A stretch of 12,281 nt of DNA from the NCBI GenBank assembly GCA_000431835.1, contig HF987939.1, positions 35,501-47,781 of the forward strand. The letters are read 5' to 3'. The notes beneath the pieces are model-generated. The model did not search any database and was not told the origin of the DNA. It worked only from the letters and a program-made list of their open reading frames with translations. The position numbers were made by a program, and so were the translations under genes. Source of the DNA: Succinatimonas sp. CAG:777. GTDB lineage: Bacteria > Pseudomonadota > Gammaproteobacteria > Enterobacterales > Succinivibrionaceae. Below are positions 1 through 6,246 of the stretch, piece by piece (positions within the stretch are counted from its first letter, which is position 1; every line of letters starts with the position of its first letter).

Positions 1-1473
1 GAACTCAACCATCGATTTTACTCTTGAGTCAATCGCCATCATATTAGGATTGTGTGTAGGTCTGAAGAACTTTTCCTTCCTCTCAGGAGACAGACCACGT
101 GACAGTGCATGCACATCATACTGGCCCCTGCGGCAGATAGAGAGCATTTCAGGAGAAAGATCAGTTCCGATAATCTGTGTCTGCTTAGGATCGATATGTA
201 ACATCTTTGACATCTGTTCTTGGATAATCATACCGATTGAGTATGGCTCCTGACCGGATGAACAAGCTGCAGACCAAATTCTGACAGGATATTTAGCCTT
301 TTTAGCAAGCTCTGGCAGAATGATTGTCTCTAACGCTTTATATGGATAGGTATCTCTAAACCACAAAGTCTCATTAGTAGTCATTGCATCAATAACCTCT
401 TCTTGAGCTTTGTTATTAGGTTTTTCTTCCATAGCTAGATTGATAAGATCATCAACTGTTTGAACACGGAATTTGCTCAATAAAGAAGACAAACGAGAAT
501 TTACTAAATACTGTTTACCATCTCCTAAAACGATACCGCACTTTTCCTCTACAAAGGCTGCAAAGCGACGATACTGAACATCTGTTACTTCCTGCTTTTC
601 AGTTACTAATGAAGTTTTACCATCGCGGTTAATGCTAATTGGCCTTACCTTTGGTACTGTAGATAAAGCAGCTTTAGCCTGTTCAATCTTACGAGTAAAT
701 TCTTGAGTACTAGCTGAGAATGGGGTTGAACCAGATGTATTTGAACTTGTACTATTCAACCTTGCATTAGCTGAGCCAAAAGAACTTGAAGTTGTTCTTG
801 AACTGAAGACTGAACTAGGTGTAGCAGTCCTTAAAGAACTTGTTCCAGCAGCAGTAGAGTTAAGAGCTGAAGTTGTAGCTCTTGGTGCAAAGCTTGAGCC
901 TGTCTGAGTACTACGAGAGCTTGTAAAAGCTGATGGTCTTGCAGTTGTGGCAGCAGTTGTCGTTCTTGAAAACAGAGTACTTGCAGGTCTTGTAGTTGAG
1001 GACAAGCTTGATGATGCACTAGGTCTTGATGCTAAAGATGAACTTGTATCAAAGAAACTTCTAGGAGCAGTTGAACCAAATGATGAGGGTGTAGCAGTAC
1101 TTGTAGCAGAAGCTGAAGGACGTAAAGTACTGTTACCTAAAGTTGATCTATTTAATGTAGAACTTGACTGAGCTCTTGCAACTGAACTTTGAGCTGTCGA
1201 ATTCAAAGTTGAACCTAAAGGACGAGTGCTACTTAAGGTTGTCTGGGTGCTGACGCCTGTAGGTCTAGTTGTAGTTGACGTAAAACTAGAACTTCTAGCT
1301 GTAGAGCTAGTTGCAAAAGGAGATGAACTCCTTGGATTTAAAGTTTTTACAGTTGATGTAACTCTATTTGAAGCAGAACCATCAGCATTTTTTGATGATA
1401 AAAGTGAACTGCTCTTAACTTGAGAACCTTGAGATAACTTCTTGTCATTGTTATCTGAACTGAATAGTGCCAT
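1..1473 (-). CDS. cheR: Chemotaxis protein methyltransferase CheR with a long Ser/Thr/Arg-rich N-terminal extension (3' end off the left edge)
   Basis: The frame is open for 491 codons from the ATG at 1473 down to base 1, with no stop, so the C-terminus is missing. CheR transfers a methyl group from S-adenosylmethionine to glutamates of chemoreceptors and works with CheB in adaptation. Residues about 294-491 are CheR-like: an N-terminal helical domain, TTNETLWFRD at 365-374 (family form TTN-x-T-x-FFR), the SAM-binding WSAACSSGQEPYS at 400-412, and GTDLSPEM around D438. Residues 17-258 are low-complexity Ser/Thr/Ala with regularly spaced Arg and six Arg-Pro pairs (70, 84, 118, 150, 162, 179). 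A usual CheR is about 275 residues and lacks this part. The ribosome site is weak (a GGA four bases before ATG). The gene lies downstream of cheV on the same strand, as in Vibrio, where flgB follows cheR. The CheR identity is firm; the extension's role is unknown. Confidence 0.93.
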   Translation of the reverse strand, partial: MALFSSDNNDKKLSQGSQVKSSSLLSSKNADGSASNRVTSTVKTLNPRSSSPFATSSTARSSSFTSTTTRPTGVSTQTTLSSTRPLGSTLNSTAQSSVARAQSSSTLNRSTLGNSTLRPSASATSTATPSSFGSTAPRSFFDTSSSLASRPSASSSLSSTTRPASTLFSRTTTAATTARPSAFTSSRSTQTGSSFAPRATTSALNSTAAGTSSLRTATPSSVFSSRTTSSSFGSANARLNSTSSNTSGSTPFSASTQEFTRKIEQAKAALSTVPKVRPISINRDGKTSLVTEKQEVTDVQYRRFAAFVEEKCGIVLGDGKQYLVNSRLSSLLSKFRVQTVDDLINLAMEEKPNNKAQEEVIDAMTTNETLWFRDTYPYKALETIILPELAKKAKYPVRIWSAACSSGQEPYSIGMIIQEQMSKMLHIDPKQTQIIGTDLSPEMLSICRRGQYDVHALSRGLSPERKEKFFRPTHNPNMMAIDSRVKSMVEF

Positions 1474-1517
1474 ATGTCCAATGCCTATAAATACAGGGCT
1501 CAATATACATGCAAACA

Positions 1518-1541
1518 GATTGGAAAATGTTTACTCCAATC
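1518..1541. other. Inverted repeat in the cheR leader
   Basis: Arms GATTGGA (1518-1524) and TCCAATC (1535-1541) are perfect 7-bp complements around a 10-base loop, 45 bp before the cheR start. It could be an mRNA hairpin in the cheV-cheR transcript or an operator. No run of T follows on the minus strand, so it is not a typical terminator. Confidence 0.4.
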
Positions 1542-1590
1542 CATTTATTTATTATTATTCATTTTTTCTTTGTTTATGTCACAAAGAAGC

Positions 1591-1643
1591 ACTTGTAGCA
1601 AACAAATTGCTACAAGTTTTGGTTCTATAAGAACTATAGAACC
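1591..1643. other. Two tandem hairpins between cheV and cheR
   Basis: Hairpin A has 10-bp perfect arms ACTTGTAGCA (1591-1600) and TGCTACAAGT (1608-1617) with a 7-base loop. Hairpin B has 9-bp perfect arms GGTTCTATA (1621-1629) and TATAGAACC (1635-1643) with a 5-base loop. They sit 3 bases apart in the 192-bp cheV-cheR gap. In the minus-strand (cheV-cheR) direction neither is followed by a good T run. RNA stabilisers, processing sites or a leaky attenuator therefore fit better than a full terminator. Confidence 0.5.
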
Positions 1644-1665
1644 ATTGTTTCAATTTAAGTTAGAG

Positions 1666-2658
1666 TTACTGTTTTTCTTTTACTTCTTTACCCATTACAA
1701 GGTCAGCACCTGACTTACCTGCATTGGTAAGAATTATGCCCTTCTTTACAGCTTTAGCTAGCTCTAATGGGTTGAACTTAGGAATAAAGTCATTAGCACC
1801 AGCTTTACTTACCATGCCTAAGTTAAATACACCTGACAGAGAGGTATGTAAGATTACATAAGCAGGCTTTAATGAAGGATCCTTTCTGATTGATGCACAT
1901 AAGGTATAACCATCCATCTCAGGCATTTCAACATCGGAAATAACCAATGCAACCTGCTGATTGATAGGTCCCTTAGCAGCCAATTCTTTTAAGATATTGT
2001 AAGCTTCACGACCATCATGAGCCTTAATTACCTCAAGATTTAGCTTCTCCATTGCAGTTGTTACCTGATTTAGAGCAACTCTTGAATCATCAGCAATCAA
2101 AACCTTTGGCTTATGCTGCTGAATAAGTTTTGAAAACTCCTCATCATATACTTCATCAAGATCCTGCTTCTCAAGCTTGCTTGGTGAAATTTCTTCTAGG
2201 ATCTTCTCAACATCAAGAATTTCAACTAGCTCACCGTCAATTTCAGTTACAGCGGTCATATAATTGCTGTCACCAGCTCCCTTTGGTGGAGGCATGATCT
2301 TATCCCAGTTCATATTCAAAATTCTTTCTACACTTGAAACTAAGAAAGCATGAGTTGAACGGTTATATTCAGCAATTATGATGAAACACTTATCGATATC
2401 TCTTGATGGACGGCCACCAATTGCATAAGCAAGATCAATTACAGAAATTGTTTGTCCACGAATATGTGCTACACCAATTACATACTTCTGTAATTTAGGC
2501 ATCACAGTAAGTCTTGGGCAAGGCAGGACTTCTCTCACCTTAAAAACATTAATACCATAACGCTGGCGTAGACCTGAGAGCTTAAAGAGCAGAAGCTCCA
2601 TACGGTTCTGTCCCACTACCTCGGTCAATTCATTGACGGAATCCATTACACCAATCAT
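1666..2658 (-). CDS. cheV: Chemotaxis coupling protein CheV (CheW domain fused to a response-regulator receiver)
   Basis: CheV couples chemoreceptors to the kinase CheA through its CheW-like domain, and its receiver domain is phosphorylated by CheA. Numbering below starts at an upstream in-frame GTG (2667). The CheW-like domain spans about 20-165 (including RQRYGINVFKVREVL and HIRGQTISVIDL). The receiver spans about 187-312, with acidic pair D194-D195, phospho-acceptor D245 in ISDVEMPEMDGY, T275 and K297, so all catalytic positions are present. I start the protein at the ATG at 2658, because the bases AAGGTG that contain the GTG sit 6 bases before it as a Shine-Dalgarno sequence. The GTG would have no ribosome site of its own. 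It is upstream of cheR on the same strand and divergent from flgA, the Vibrio order. Length is normal for CheV (about 310-330 aa). Confidence 0.95.
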   Translation of the reverse strand: MIGVMDSVNELTEVVGQNRMELLLFKLSGLRQRYGINVFKVREVLPCPRLTVMPKLQKYVIGVAHIRGQTISVIDLAYAIGGRPSRDIDKCFIIIAEYNRSTHAFLVSSVERILNMNWDKIMPPPKGAGDSNYMTAVTEIDGELVEILDVEKILEEISPSKLEKQDLDEVYDEEFSKLIQQHKPKVLIADDSRVALNQVTTAMEKLNLEVIKAHDGREAYNILKELAAKGPINQQVALVISDVEMPEMDGYTLCASIRKDPSLKPAYVILHTSLSGVFNLGMVSKAGANDFIPKFNPLELAKAVKKGIILTNAGKSGADLVMGKEVKEKQ

Positions 2659-2893
2659 GTTGTTCACCTTGCTTTTTATTATTAATAAATTTGTTGATGA
2701 TATTTTATAGAATAATTAGCAATTTAGACTATAACTAACAGAAAATAAAGAAATTGCGGATCAAGTCACACCCTCTTTATCAAATCTGATAGATAGATAT
2801 GATTAATAGCTACTTTCTACATACTATCATCACTTAAAACTTTATAAAATTCTAAAGTCTAAAACGTTTTCATGAATTTTCAACTCACATTAT

Positions 2894-2937
2894 TCAAATG
2901 TCATTTGATTTTCCATGAAATCTAAAATCAACATTTG
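2894..2937. promoter_or_regulatory. Cluster of CATTTG half-sites and inverted repeats in the cheV-flgA divergent region
   Basis: TCAAATG (2894-2900) and CATTTGA (2902-2908) form a 15-bp perfect palindrome around one T. A second, overlapping inverted repeat has arms TTGATTTT (2905-2912) and AAAATCAA (2924-2931). A third CATTTG (2932-2937) lies 30 bp after the second one, about three helical turns. The cluster directly precedes a possible flgA -10 element, so it could be an operator. No regulator can be named from sequence. Confidence 0.4.
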
Positions 2938-2946
2938 TGATATTAT
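2938..2946 (+). promoter_or_regulatory. Possible extended -10 promoter for flgA
   Basis: TG-A-TATTAT (2938-2946) fits the extended -10 form TGnTATAAT. No good -35 hexamer lies 17-18 bases upstream. It would start transcription near 2953, giving a leader of about 47 nt before the TTG start of flgA. I found no sigma-54 or sigma-28 match for flgA or cheV in this 341-bp gap. Confidence 0.3.
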
Positions 2947-2999
2947 CGTTAAAGTGTAGTTTAGTCTTGTTGTTTTTCAACTCACAAAGGTGGAATTTT

Positions 3000-3710
3000 T
3001 TGAAAAACTTGCTAAAAATTGTATCGACTGTTTTGGCCATTTTCTTTAATGTATTATGCATTAATATTTGCCAAGCTTCTGTTGAAGAGGCTGATTTTTT
3101 ATCAAACGTCGCAAAGCAATATATGTTAGCCCAATTTGATAACAATCGTACTGACAAAAAATATCTGGTTAAGGCTAGTAAGATCGATCCTAATCGAGAT
3201 TATGGTGGTAAGTGCTCAGGCTTCCTCACAGCTGAATTAGTAGGCGGAGAGATTAAAAAGAGCAATGTCGTCAGAATAAAGTGCACAAGAAAGAATAATC
3301 CATACACTGTAAATGTACCTGTAACAGTAAATGTTGCAAGAGCTACTACAATTGCATCTGCTAACATTCCTAAAGGCACTACCATTACAGCTGATCTTTT
3401 AGAGGATTCTTTTGTAAATGAAAGCACCAACACCTCAGCTGTAATCACAGACAAATCCATGATTTTAGGTAGCAAAGCAAGACGCGATATTCGTGCTGGC
3501 GAACAGATTAAAGTAAGCGACTTTTGTGTAATTGCCAAAGGTGACATTGTAACTATTGTAGCTTCAACAAATAATCTTGAGATTAAGACTCAAGGTCAGG
3601 CTCTTGAAGAAGGCAAGGTAAATGATCTTATTCAAGTAAAAAATGTAAAGACTAAAAAAGTAATTCAAGCGGTAGTTACCGGTCCTAATACTGTTAAAGT
3701 GATCTTTTAA
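3000..3710 (+). CDS. flgA: Flagellar basal body P-ring formation chaperone FlgA, TTG start
   Basis: FlgA is a periplasmic chaperone that helps FlgI assemble into the P-ring around the flagellar rod. With the TTG start at 3000 the protein has 236 residues. It opens with a signal peptide (MKNLLK, a hydrophobic stretch, cleavage likely at CQA|SVEEA near residue 26). The SAF domain lies at about 114-175, including IPKGTTITADLL and RRDIRAGEQIKVSDF. A C-terminal beta domain follows, ending GPNTVKVIF. Cys72 and Cys95 may form the disulfide found in FlgA proteins. I chose TTG because CAAAGGTGG ends 6 bases before it and because this start gives a clean signal peptide. An upstream ATG at 2937 would add 21 residues and spoil it. 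It is divergent from cheV and upstream of flgM, as in Vibrio. Confidence 0.93.
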   Translation: MKNLLKIVSTVLAIFFNVLCINICQASVEEADFLSNVAKQYMLAQFDNNRTDKKYLVKASKIDPNRDYGGKCSGFLTAELVGGEIKKSNVVRIKCTRKNNPYTVNVPVTVNVARATTIASANIPKGTTITADLLEDSFVNESTNTSAVITDKSMILGSKARRDIRAGEQIKVSDFCVIAKGDIVTIVASTNNLEIKTQGQALEEGKVNDLIQVKNVKTKKVIQAVVTGPNTVKVIF

Positions 3711-4016
3711 CTGATTGCTAAGTTTTGGCTTTAATGTTTCTTGAAAAAAGGCTAAAGAAATCTCATTTTTACCGATAATTAACTCAAGAAAACACTGTAC
3801 AAACAAAATTGAGTTTTACTCTAATAATGTTTGTAGCTTCGAGCAAAAACAGTTAAAATTTCTCGAATGATTAATTTCTAGTTTTTTTCAAAAATTTTAT
3901 AAAAATTTGCTCAAGAAAATTTAAGCAATGACGTTAAGAAATTAACAGGAATAATTAATGCGTAAAGCATAAATAAATTTAAACTAGAAGAGAAAAGTTT
4001 TATTGAGGGTAGTATC
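3711..4016 (+). other. 306-bp flgA-flgM intergenic region, AT-rich
   Basis: Apart from the candidate sigma-28 promoter near its left end, this stretch is AT-rich with runs of T and A (for example around 3880-3910). I see no ORF with a ribosome site and no strong hairpin after flgA, so flgM may also receive read-through from flgA. The right end carries the flgM ribosome site GAGGG at about 4003-4007. Confidence 0.6.
3753..3778 (+). promoter_or_regulatory. Candidate sigma-28 (FliA) promoter for flgM
   Basis: TAAAGAAA (3753-3760), 10 bases, then ACCGATAA (3771-3778). The FliA consensus is TAAAGTTT-N11-GCCGATAA. The -10 matches 7 of 8 and the -35 keeps the key TAAAG, with a spacer one base short. 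It lies 40 bp after flgA, so it would transcribe flgM alone with a leader of about 230 nt. A sigma-28 promoter for its own anti-sigma factor matches the known feedback loop. Confidence 0.5.
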
Positions 4017-4340
4017 ATGGCAATCGATGTATTATCAGACCGTTCTTATAACGGCATAAAAGAATCAGTTGCTACTGCCAAGAATGTAGCAACAAGCACA
4101 GCTAAAAGCGCTGTAGCTCAGAAAAAGGTAGCAGTTCAGTCTGATGATGTTGTCTTAACTGATTCTGCCAAAACCTTAGCAAAAGCAACTGATGCTGCAA
4201 GAAACGCATCTGGCATTGATGAAGCTAAAGTTGAGAAACTAAAAGCTGCAATTTCTGACGGTTCATACAAGATTAATTATGAATCAGTAGCTAATAAGCT
4301 AATTGATTCTGAAGATGAGTTAAGCTCAATCTTTGGATAG
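4017..4340 (+). CDS. flgM: Negative regulator of flagellin synthesis FlgM (anti-sigma-28)
   Basis: FlgM binds and inhibits the flagellar sigma factor FliA until the hook is complete, and is then exported through the flagellar secretion channel. The 107-residue protein has a flexible Ala/Thr/Lys-rich N-terminal half, as expected for an exported unstructured protein. The sigma-binding half (about 45-104) has the family pattern VLTDSAK, GIDEAKVEKLKAAISDGSYK and VANKLIDSEDEL. Length is usual for FlgM (about 95-110 aa). GAGGG lies 9 bases before the ATG. It follows flgA on the same strand. In Vibrio and enterobacteria flgN comes next. Here the gene ends in a terminator and flgN is 3.7 kb away on the other strand (8038-8511). 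Confidence 0.95.
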   Translation: MAIDVLSDRSYNGIKESVATAKNVATSTAKSAVAQKKVAVQSDDVVLTDSAKTLAKATDAARNASGIDEAKVEKLKAAISDGSYKINYESVANKLIDSEDELSSIFG

Positions 4341-4345
4341 ATTTA

Positions 4346-4371
4346 AATACTGTTTGCAGGAGAACAGTATT
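4346..4371 (+). other. Hairpin directly after flgM
   Basis: Perfect 9-bp arms AATACTGTT (4346-4354) and AACAGTATT (4363-4371) with an 8-base loop, five bases after the flgM stop. No T run follows. It probably protects the 3' end of the message or acts together with the terminator that begins two bases later. Confidence 0.5.
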
Positions 4372-4372
4372 G

Positions 4373-4403
4373 AAAAGGTCTCAAAGCAATTTGAGGCCTT
4401 TTT
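4373..4403. terminator. Strong bidirectional rho-independent terminator between flgM and the DMT transporter gene
   Basis: A 13-bp stem with one G-U pair: arm AAAAGGTCTCAAA at 4373-4385, GCAA tetraloop, arm TTTGAGGCCTTTT at 4390-4402. The arms end in A/T runs, so each strand reads out a T tract. It sits between the converging flgM and eamA-family genes and can serve both. Confidence 0.85.
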
Positions 4404-4441
4404 GTCTATATACCTTTTCAAAAATTCCTTTAAATCTTTGC

Positions 4442-5314
4442 CTAGTTCTTTTGCGAAATCACCAAACCTGCAATAGATAAAACCATACCTAACAAAAGGT
4501 AAACAGTAAGCTTTTCATCAATACAGATCACAGCTCCTATCGCAGTTACCACTGGAGTGGCATACAGATAGACATTAGTTTTAACAGAACCTAGATATGA
4601 GATAGCTTTATTCCAAATAAGAAAACTTAATGATGAGGCAAATACTGCTAAGAACAGATAATTTACGATGTTGATTGGCTTTAATAAACAGTCTAACTTA
4701 AAGTCATAACCATAAAAGGCCATGCATGGTACTGTACATAAAACAGCATAGAAGAAAGACTTAATCGTCATCACCATGGTACTAATACCAAGTCTGTGTA
4801 GCTTGACTACATAGACACTATACAGTCCCCACACGATGGCACAACCTAAAGCCATCAGATCACCTTCAGGATTTAATTGCAAACTCAATGAAGAAAAACT
4901 CAAGCAGGCAATACCTAACATTGCTATAAAGAAACCTAAAAAGAAGTATTTACCTAATTTCGCGCTCTTATCTATGAATCTGTTTAAAAGAGCTACAAAT
5001 AGAGGAGCTGTTGATACAATCAAACTTACATTTGATGCATTAGACATTATTAATGCATTATTTTCAAAAACGAAATATATGGTTACACCATAAAAACCAC
5101 AAAAAGCCGAGTACAGCTCAACTCTTAAGGAAATGAATTTCAATGCTTTTGGAGCTAAGAGAAGTAAAGTTAAAGTAGCAATGACAAAACGATTGAATAG
5201 TATTTCAATAGGAGAAAAATCCCTCAATAGAATTTTTGAGCTCACAAAGGTCATTCCCCAGAACAGAATTACAATCACTGCACATAAGTGAGCCACTATC
5301 AATTTTCGTTGCAT
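4442..5314 (-). CDS. EamA/DMT-superfamily transporter (10 TM)
   Basis: An inner-membrane carrier of the drug/metabolite transporter superfamily. Most EamA proteins export amino acids or other small metabolites; the substrate cannot be read from sequence. The 290 residues fall into two EamA repeats of about five hydrophobic helices each (roughly 5-135 and 150-288). The N-terminal GMTFVSSKILLRDFSPIEIL and the repeat-2 GSVKTNVYLYATPVVTA are typical family positions. Length is normal (280-300). The ATG at 5314 follows GAGAGG with a 5-base spacer. It has its own likely promoter (5335-5363) and shares the terminator at 4373-4403 with flgM. It has no evident link to flagella and belongs to the foreign block between flgM and flgN. 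Confidence 0.9.
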   Translation of the reverse strand: MQRKLIVAHLCAVIVILFWGMTFVSSKILLRDFSPIEILFNRFVIATLTLLLLAPKALKFISLRVELYSAFCGFYGVTIYFVFENNALIMSNASNVSLIVSTAPLFVALLNRFIDKSAKLGKYFFLGFFIAMLGIACLSFSSLSLQLNPEGDLMALGCAIVWGLYSVYVVKLHRLGISTMVMTIKSFFYAVLCTVPCMAFYGYDFKLDCLLKPINIVNYLFLAVFASSLSFLIWNKAISYLGSVKTNVYLYATPVVTAIGAVICIDEKLTVYLLLGMVLSIAGLVISQKN

Positions 5315-5334
5315 AACTACCTCTCATGGCACTA

Positions 5335-5363
5335 ATTATCTATTGCTATTTTTACAAGATCAA
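5335..5363 (-). promoter_or_regulatory. Sigma-70-type promoter of the DMT transporter gene
   Basis: On the minus strand: TTGATC (5363-5358), 17-base spacer, GATAAT (5340-5335). The -35 has 4 of 6 consensus bases and the -10 has 5 of 6. Transcription would start near 5328, just ahead of the GAGAGG ribosome site, giving a leader of about 14 nt. Confidence 0.6.
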
Positions 5364-5461
5364 ATCTACCATTTTAAGTTCCATTTCTAAGCATTATTTA
5401 ACTTTAGAAAACAATTAAAGAACTAGAGAAACATCATGAGGCACAACTAAAAGATGGAGAT

Positions 5462-5599
5462 ATGTTCAAAGAACTAGAAAAAAATAGTGAATTCGATTCC
5501 CATATGTACACATATTTTCAGAAGATAAAAACTAACTTTGGTTCATTTTTTTTAGAATCAACAGAATTCAAAGCAAATCTAGCTTTTGACCTAATATAG
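5462..5599 (+). CDS. Possible small protein or gene remnant, 45 codons
   Basis: This plus-strand frame runs from ATG 5462 to TAG 5597-5599 and is open back to 5408 without a start codon. The inferred residues look protein-like: KELEKHHEAQLKDGD upstream of the ATG, then MFKELEKNSEFDSHMY and FQKIKTNFGSFFLESTEF. The repeated KELEK hints at a helical segment. GGAG lies too close to the ATG to be a good ribosome site. A hairpin with a short T run overlaps the stop, as a terminator would after a real gene. It may be the tail of a decayed gene. I recognise no family. A 62-codon frame on the other strand overlaps it but looks weaker. Confidence 0.27.
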   Translation: MFKELEKNSEFDSHMYTYFQKIKTNFGSFFLESTEFKANLAFDLI

Positions 5600-5621
5600 T
5601 CCGATTGTATAAGATCGGACT
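5598..5621 (+). terminator. Hairpin after the 45-codon ORF
   Basis: Perfect 8-bp arms AGTCCGAT (5598-5605) and ATCGGACT (5614-5621) with an 8-base loop, followed by TTTATAG on the plus strand. It is weakly terminator-like. It also lies 57 bp beyond the end of the 32-aa gene on the minus strand and might serve that unit instead. Confidence 0.5.
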
Positions 5622-5677
5622 TTATAGTTAAGAAGAAAAAAGGACGTATCTTTTGTCTCCTTAATGAGATTTCATTA

Positions 5678-5776
5678 TTATGATTTATTATTCTTACAAA
5701 ACTCATAAATCATCAAAGAGATAATTCCAAAACCGTATAGCATTACAAAAATAAATAAAACTGTAGCAAATATCAT
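5678..5776 (-). CDS. Small single-pass membrane protein, 32 aa, overlapping the upstream gene's stop codon
   Basis: Residues 1-24 are almost wholly hydrophobic (opening MIFATVLFIFVML), followed by a charged tail YEFCKNNKS, so a single transmembrane helix is expected. The start codon overlaps the stop of the 121-aa gene by one base (TAATG). GAGGAG inside the last codons of that gene lies 9 bases upstream as ribosome site. This layout is typical of translational coupling and is the main reason to believe so short a gene. No family recognised. Small membrane proteins of this kind can be subunits of membrane complexes, regulators or toxins; nothing here decides between them. Confidence 0.5.
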   Translation of the reverse strand: MIFATVLFIFVMLYGFGIISLMIYEFCKNNKS

Positions 5777-6141
5777 TAATAGCTACTCCTCTTTCTAAAG
5801 ATACAGTAAGAGAAAAAAACTAAAATAACGACAGACGTTACTATGATAGCAAACCCTAGTTTTTTTATATAAAGAGACACTTCATTGCTCGCAAAATGAA
5901 AATCGGAAATTGCATTTCTACTTTCCTCAAATACAAACTCATCAAAGAAAAATAAAAAAGCATATCCACAAACAGTCAACATTGACGCAACGACAACTGG
6001 AAACAAAAGCTCAAAAAGCTTTGATTCTCTTAGATTAATTTCGATATTTTCCACTCTTGCTTTGAGTTTAGAGTTTTCTTCCTTTAAACGCAAGTTTTCC
6101 TTTTTTATCAGAAAAAGACCCGGTTCTAACGACTTTTTCAT
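5776..6141 (-). CDS. Unrecognised membrane protein with N-terminal coiled coil and two TM segments, 121 aa
   Basis: Residues about 10-42 form a charged heptad-rich helix (KKENLRLKEENSKLKARV), a likely coiled coil. TM1 is about 43-66 and TM2 about 95-114. The loop between them (67-94) is acidic and the C-terminus is basic (FRKRSSY). By the positive-inside rule both ends would face the cytoplasm and the loop the periplasm. There is no signal peptide. The ribosome site is weak (GGA nine bases before the ATG). The stop overlaps the start of the 32-aa membrane protein, so the two likely act together. A terminator-like hairpin at 6207-6227 separates it from the ATPase gene. I recognise no family; a scaffold or membrane-effector role is only a guess. 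Confidence 0.72.
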   Translation of the reverse strand: MKKSLEPGLFLIKKENLRLKEENSKLKARVENIEINLRESKLFELLFPVVVASMLTVCGYAFLFFFDEFVFEESRNAISDFHFASNEVSLYIKKLGFAIIVTSVVILVFFSYCIFRKRSSY

Positions 6142-6206
6142 TTACTTAATCCGTAAAACATACTTATACCTATGACTCTAAGACAATTGACCAAACACCA
6201 ATAAAT

Positions 6207-6227
6207 GCTCTACAGTAACTGCAGAGC
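6207..6227 (-). terminator. Terminator-like hairpin after the CobS-like ATPase gene
   Basis: Arms at 6219-6227 and 6207-6215 with a 3-base loop. Read as minus-strand RNA all nine positions pair (one G-U); read as plus-strand RNA that pair becomes A-C. The pairing bias fits a minus-strand role, 20 bp after the ATPase stop. The T run behind it (ATTTATT) is modest. Confidence 0.55.
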
Positions 6228-6246
6228 TTTTCTACCTTTTAACTAC

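Noticed and set aside
831..1423. Several open frames on both strands across the cheR extension, rich in Leu/Val/Gln
   Set aside because: They are shadows of the Ser/Thr codons of cheR; none has a ribosome site or protein-like composition.
2941..2960. CGATAA on the minus strand as a sigma-28 promoter for cheV
   Set aside because: No TAAAG-like -35 at the right distance, and it lies about 290 bp from cheV.
2894..3157. 87-codon minus-strand ORF across the flgA start
   Set aside because: It is antisense to the flgA signal peptide region and to the operator-like repeats, with no supporting signals.
3706..3722. TAAAGTGA-N11-ATTGCTAA at the end of flgA as a sigma-28 promoter
   Set aside because: The -35 is fair but the -10 matches only half of the consensus; the site at 3753-3778 is better.
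3948..3961. GG-N10-GC upstream of flgM as a sigma-54 promoter
   Set aside because: Only the two dinucleotides fit; the surrounding -24 and -12 bases are poor, so chance is likely in this AT-rich gap.
5518..5706. 62-codon minus-strand ORF
   Set aside because: No ribosome site at its ATG, odd composition, and it overlaps the coupled 32-aa gene. An AAGGAG further in lies before an ATA codon, not a start.
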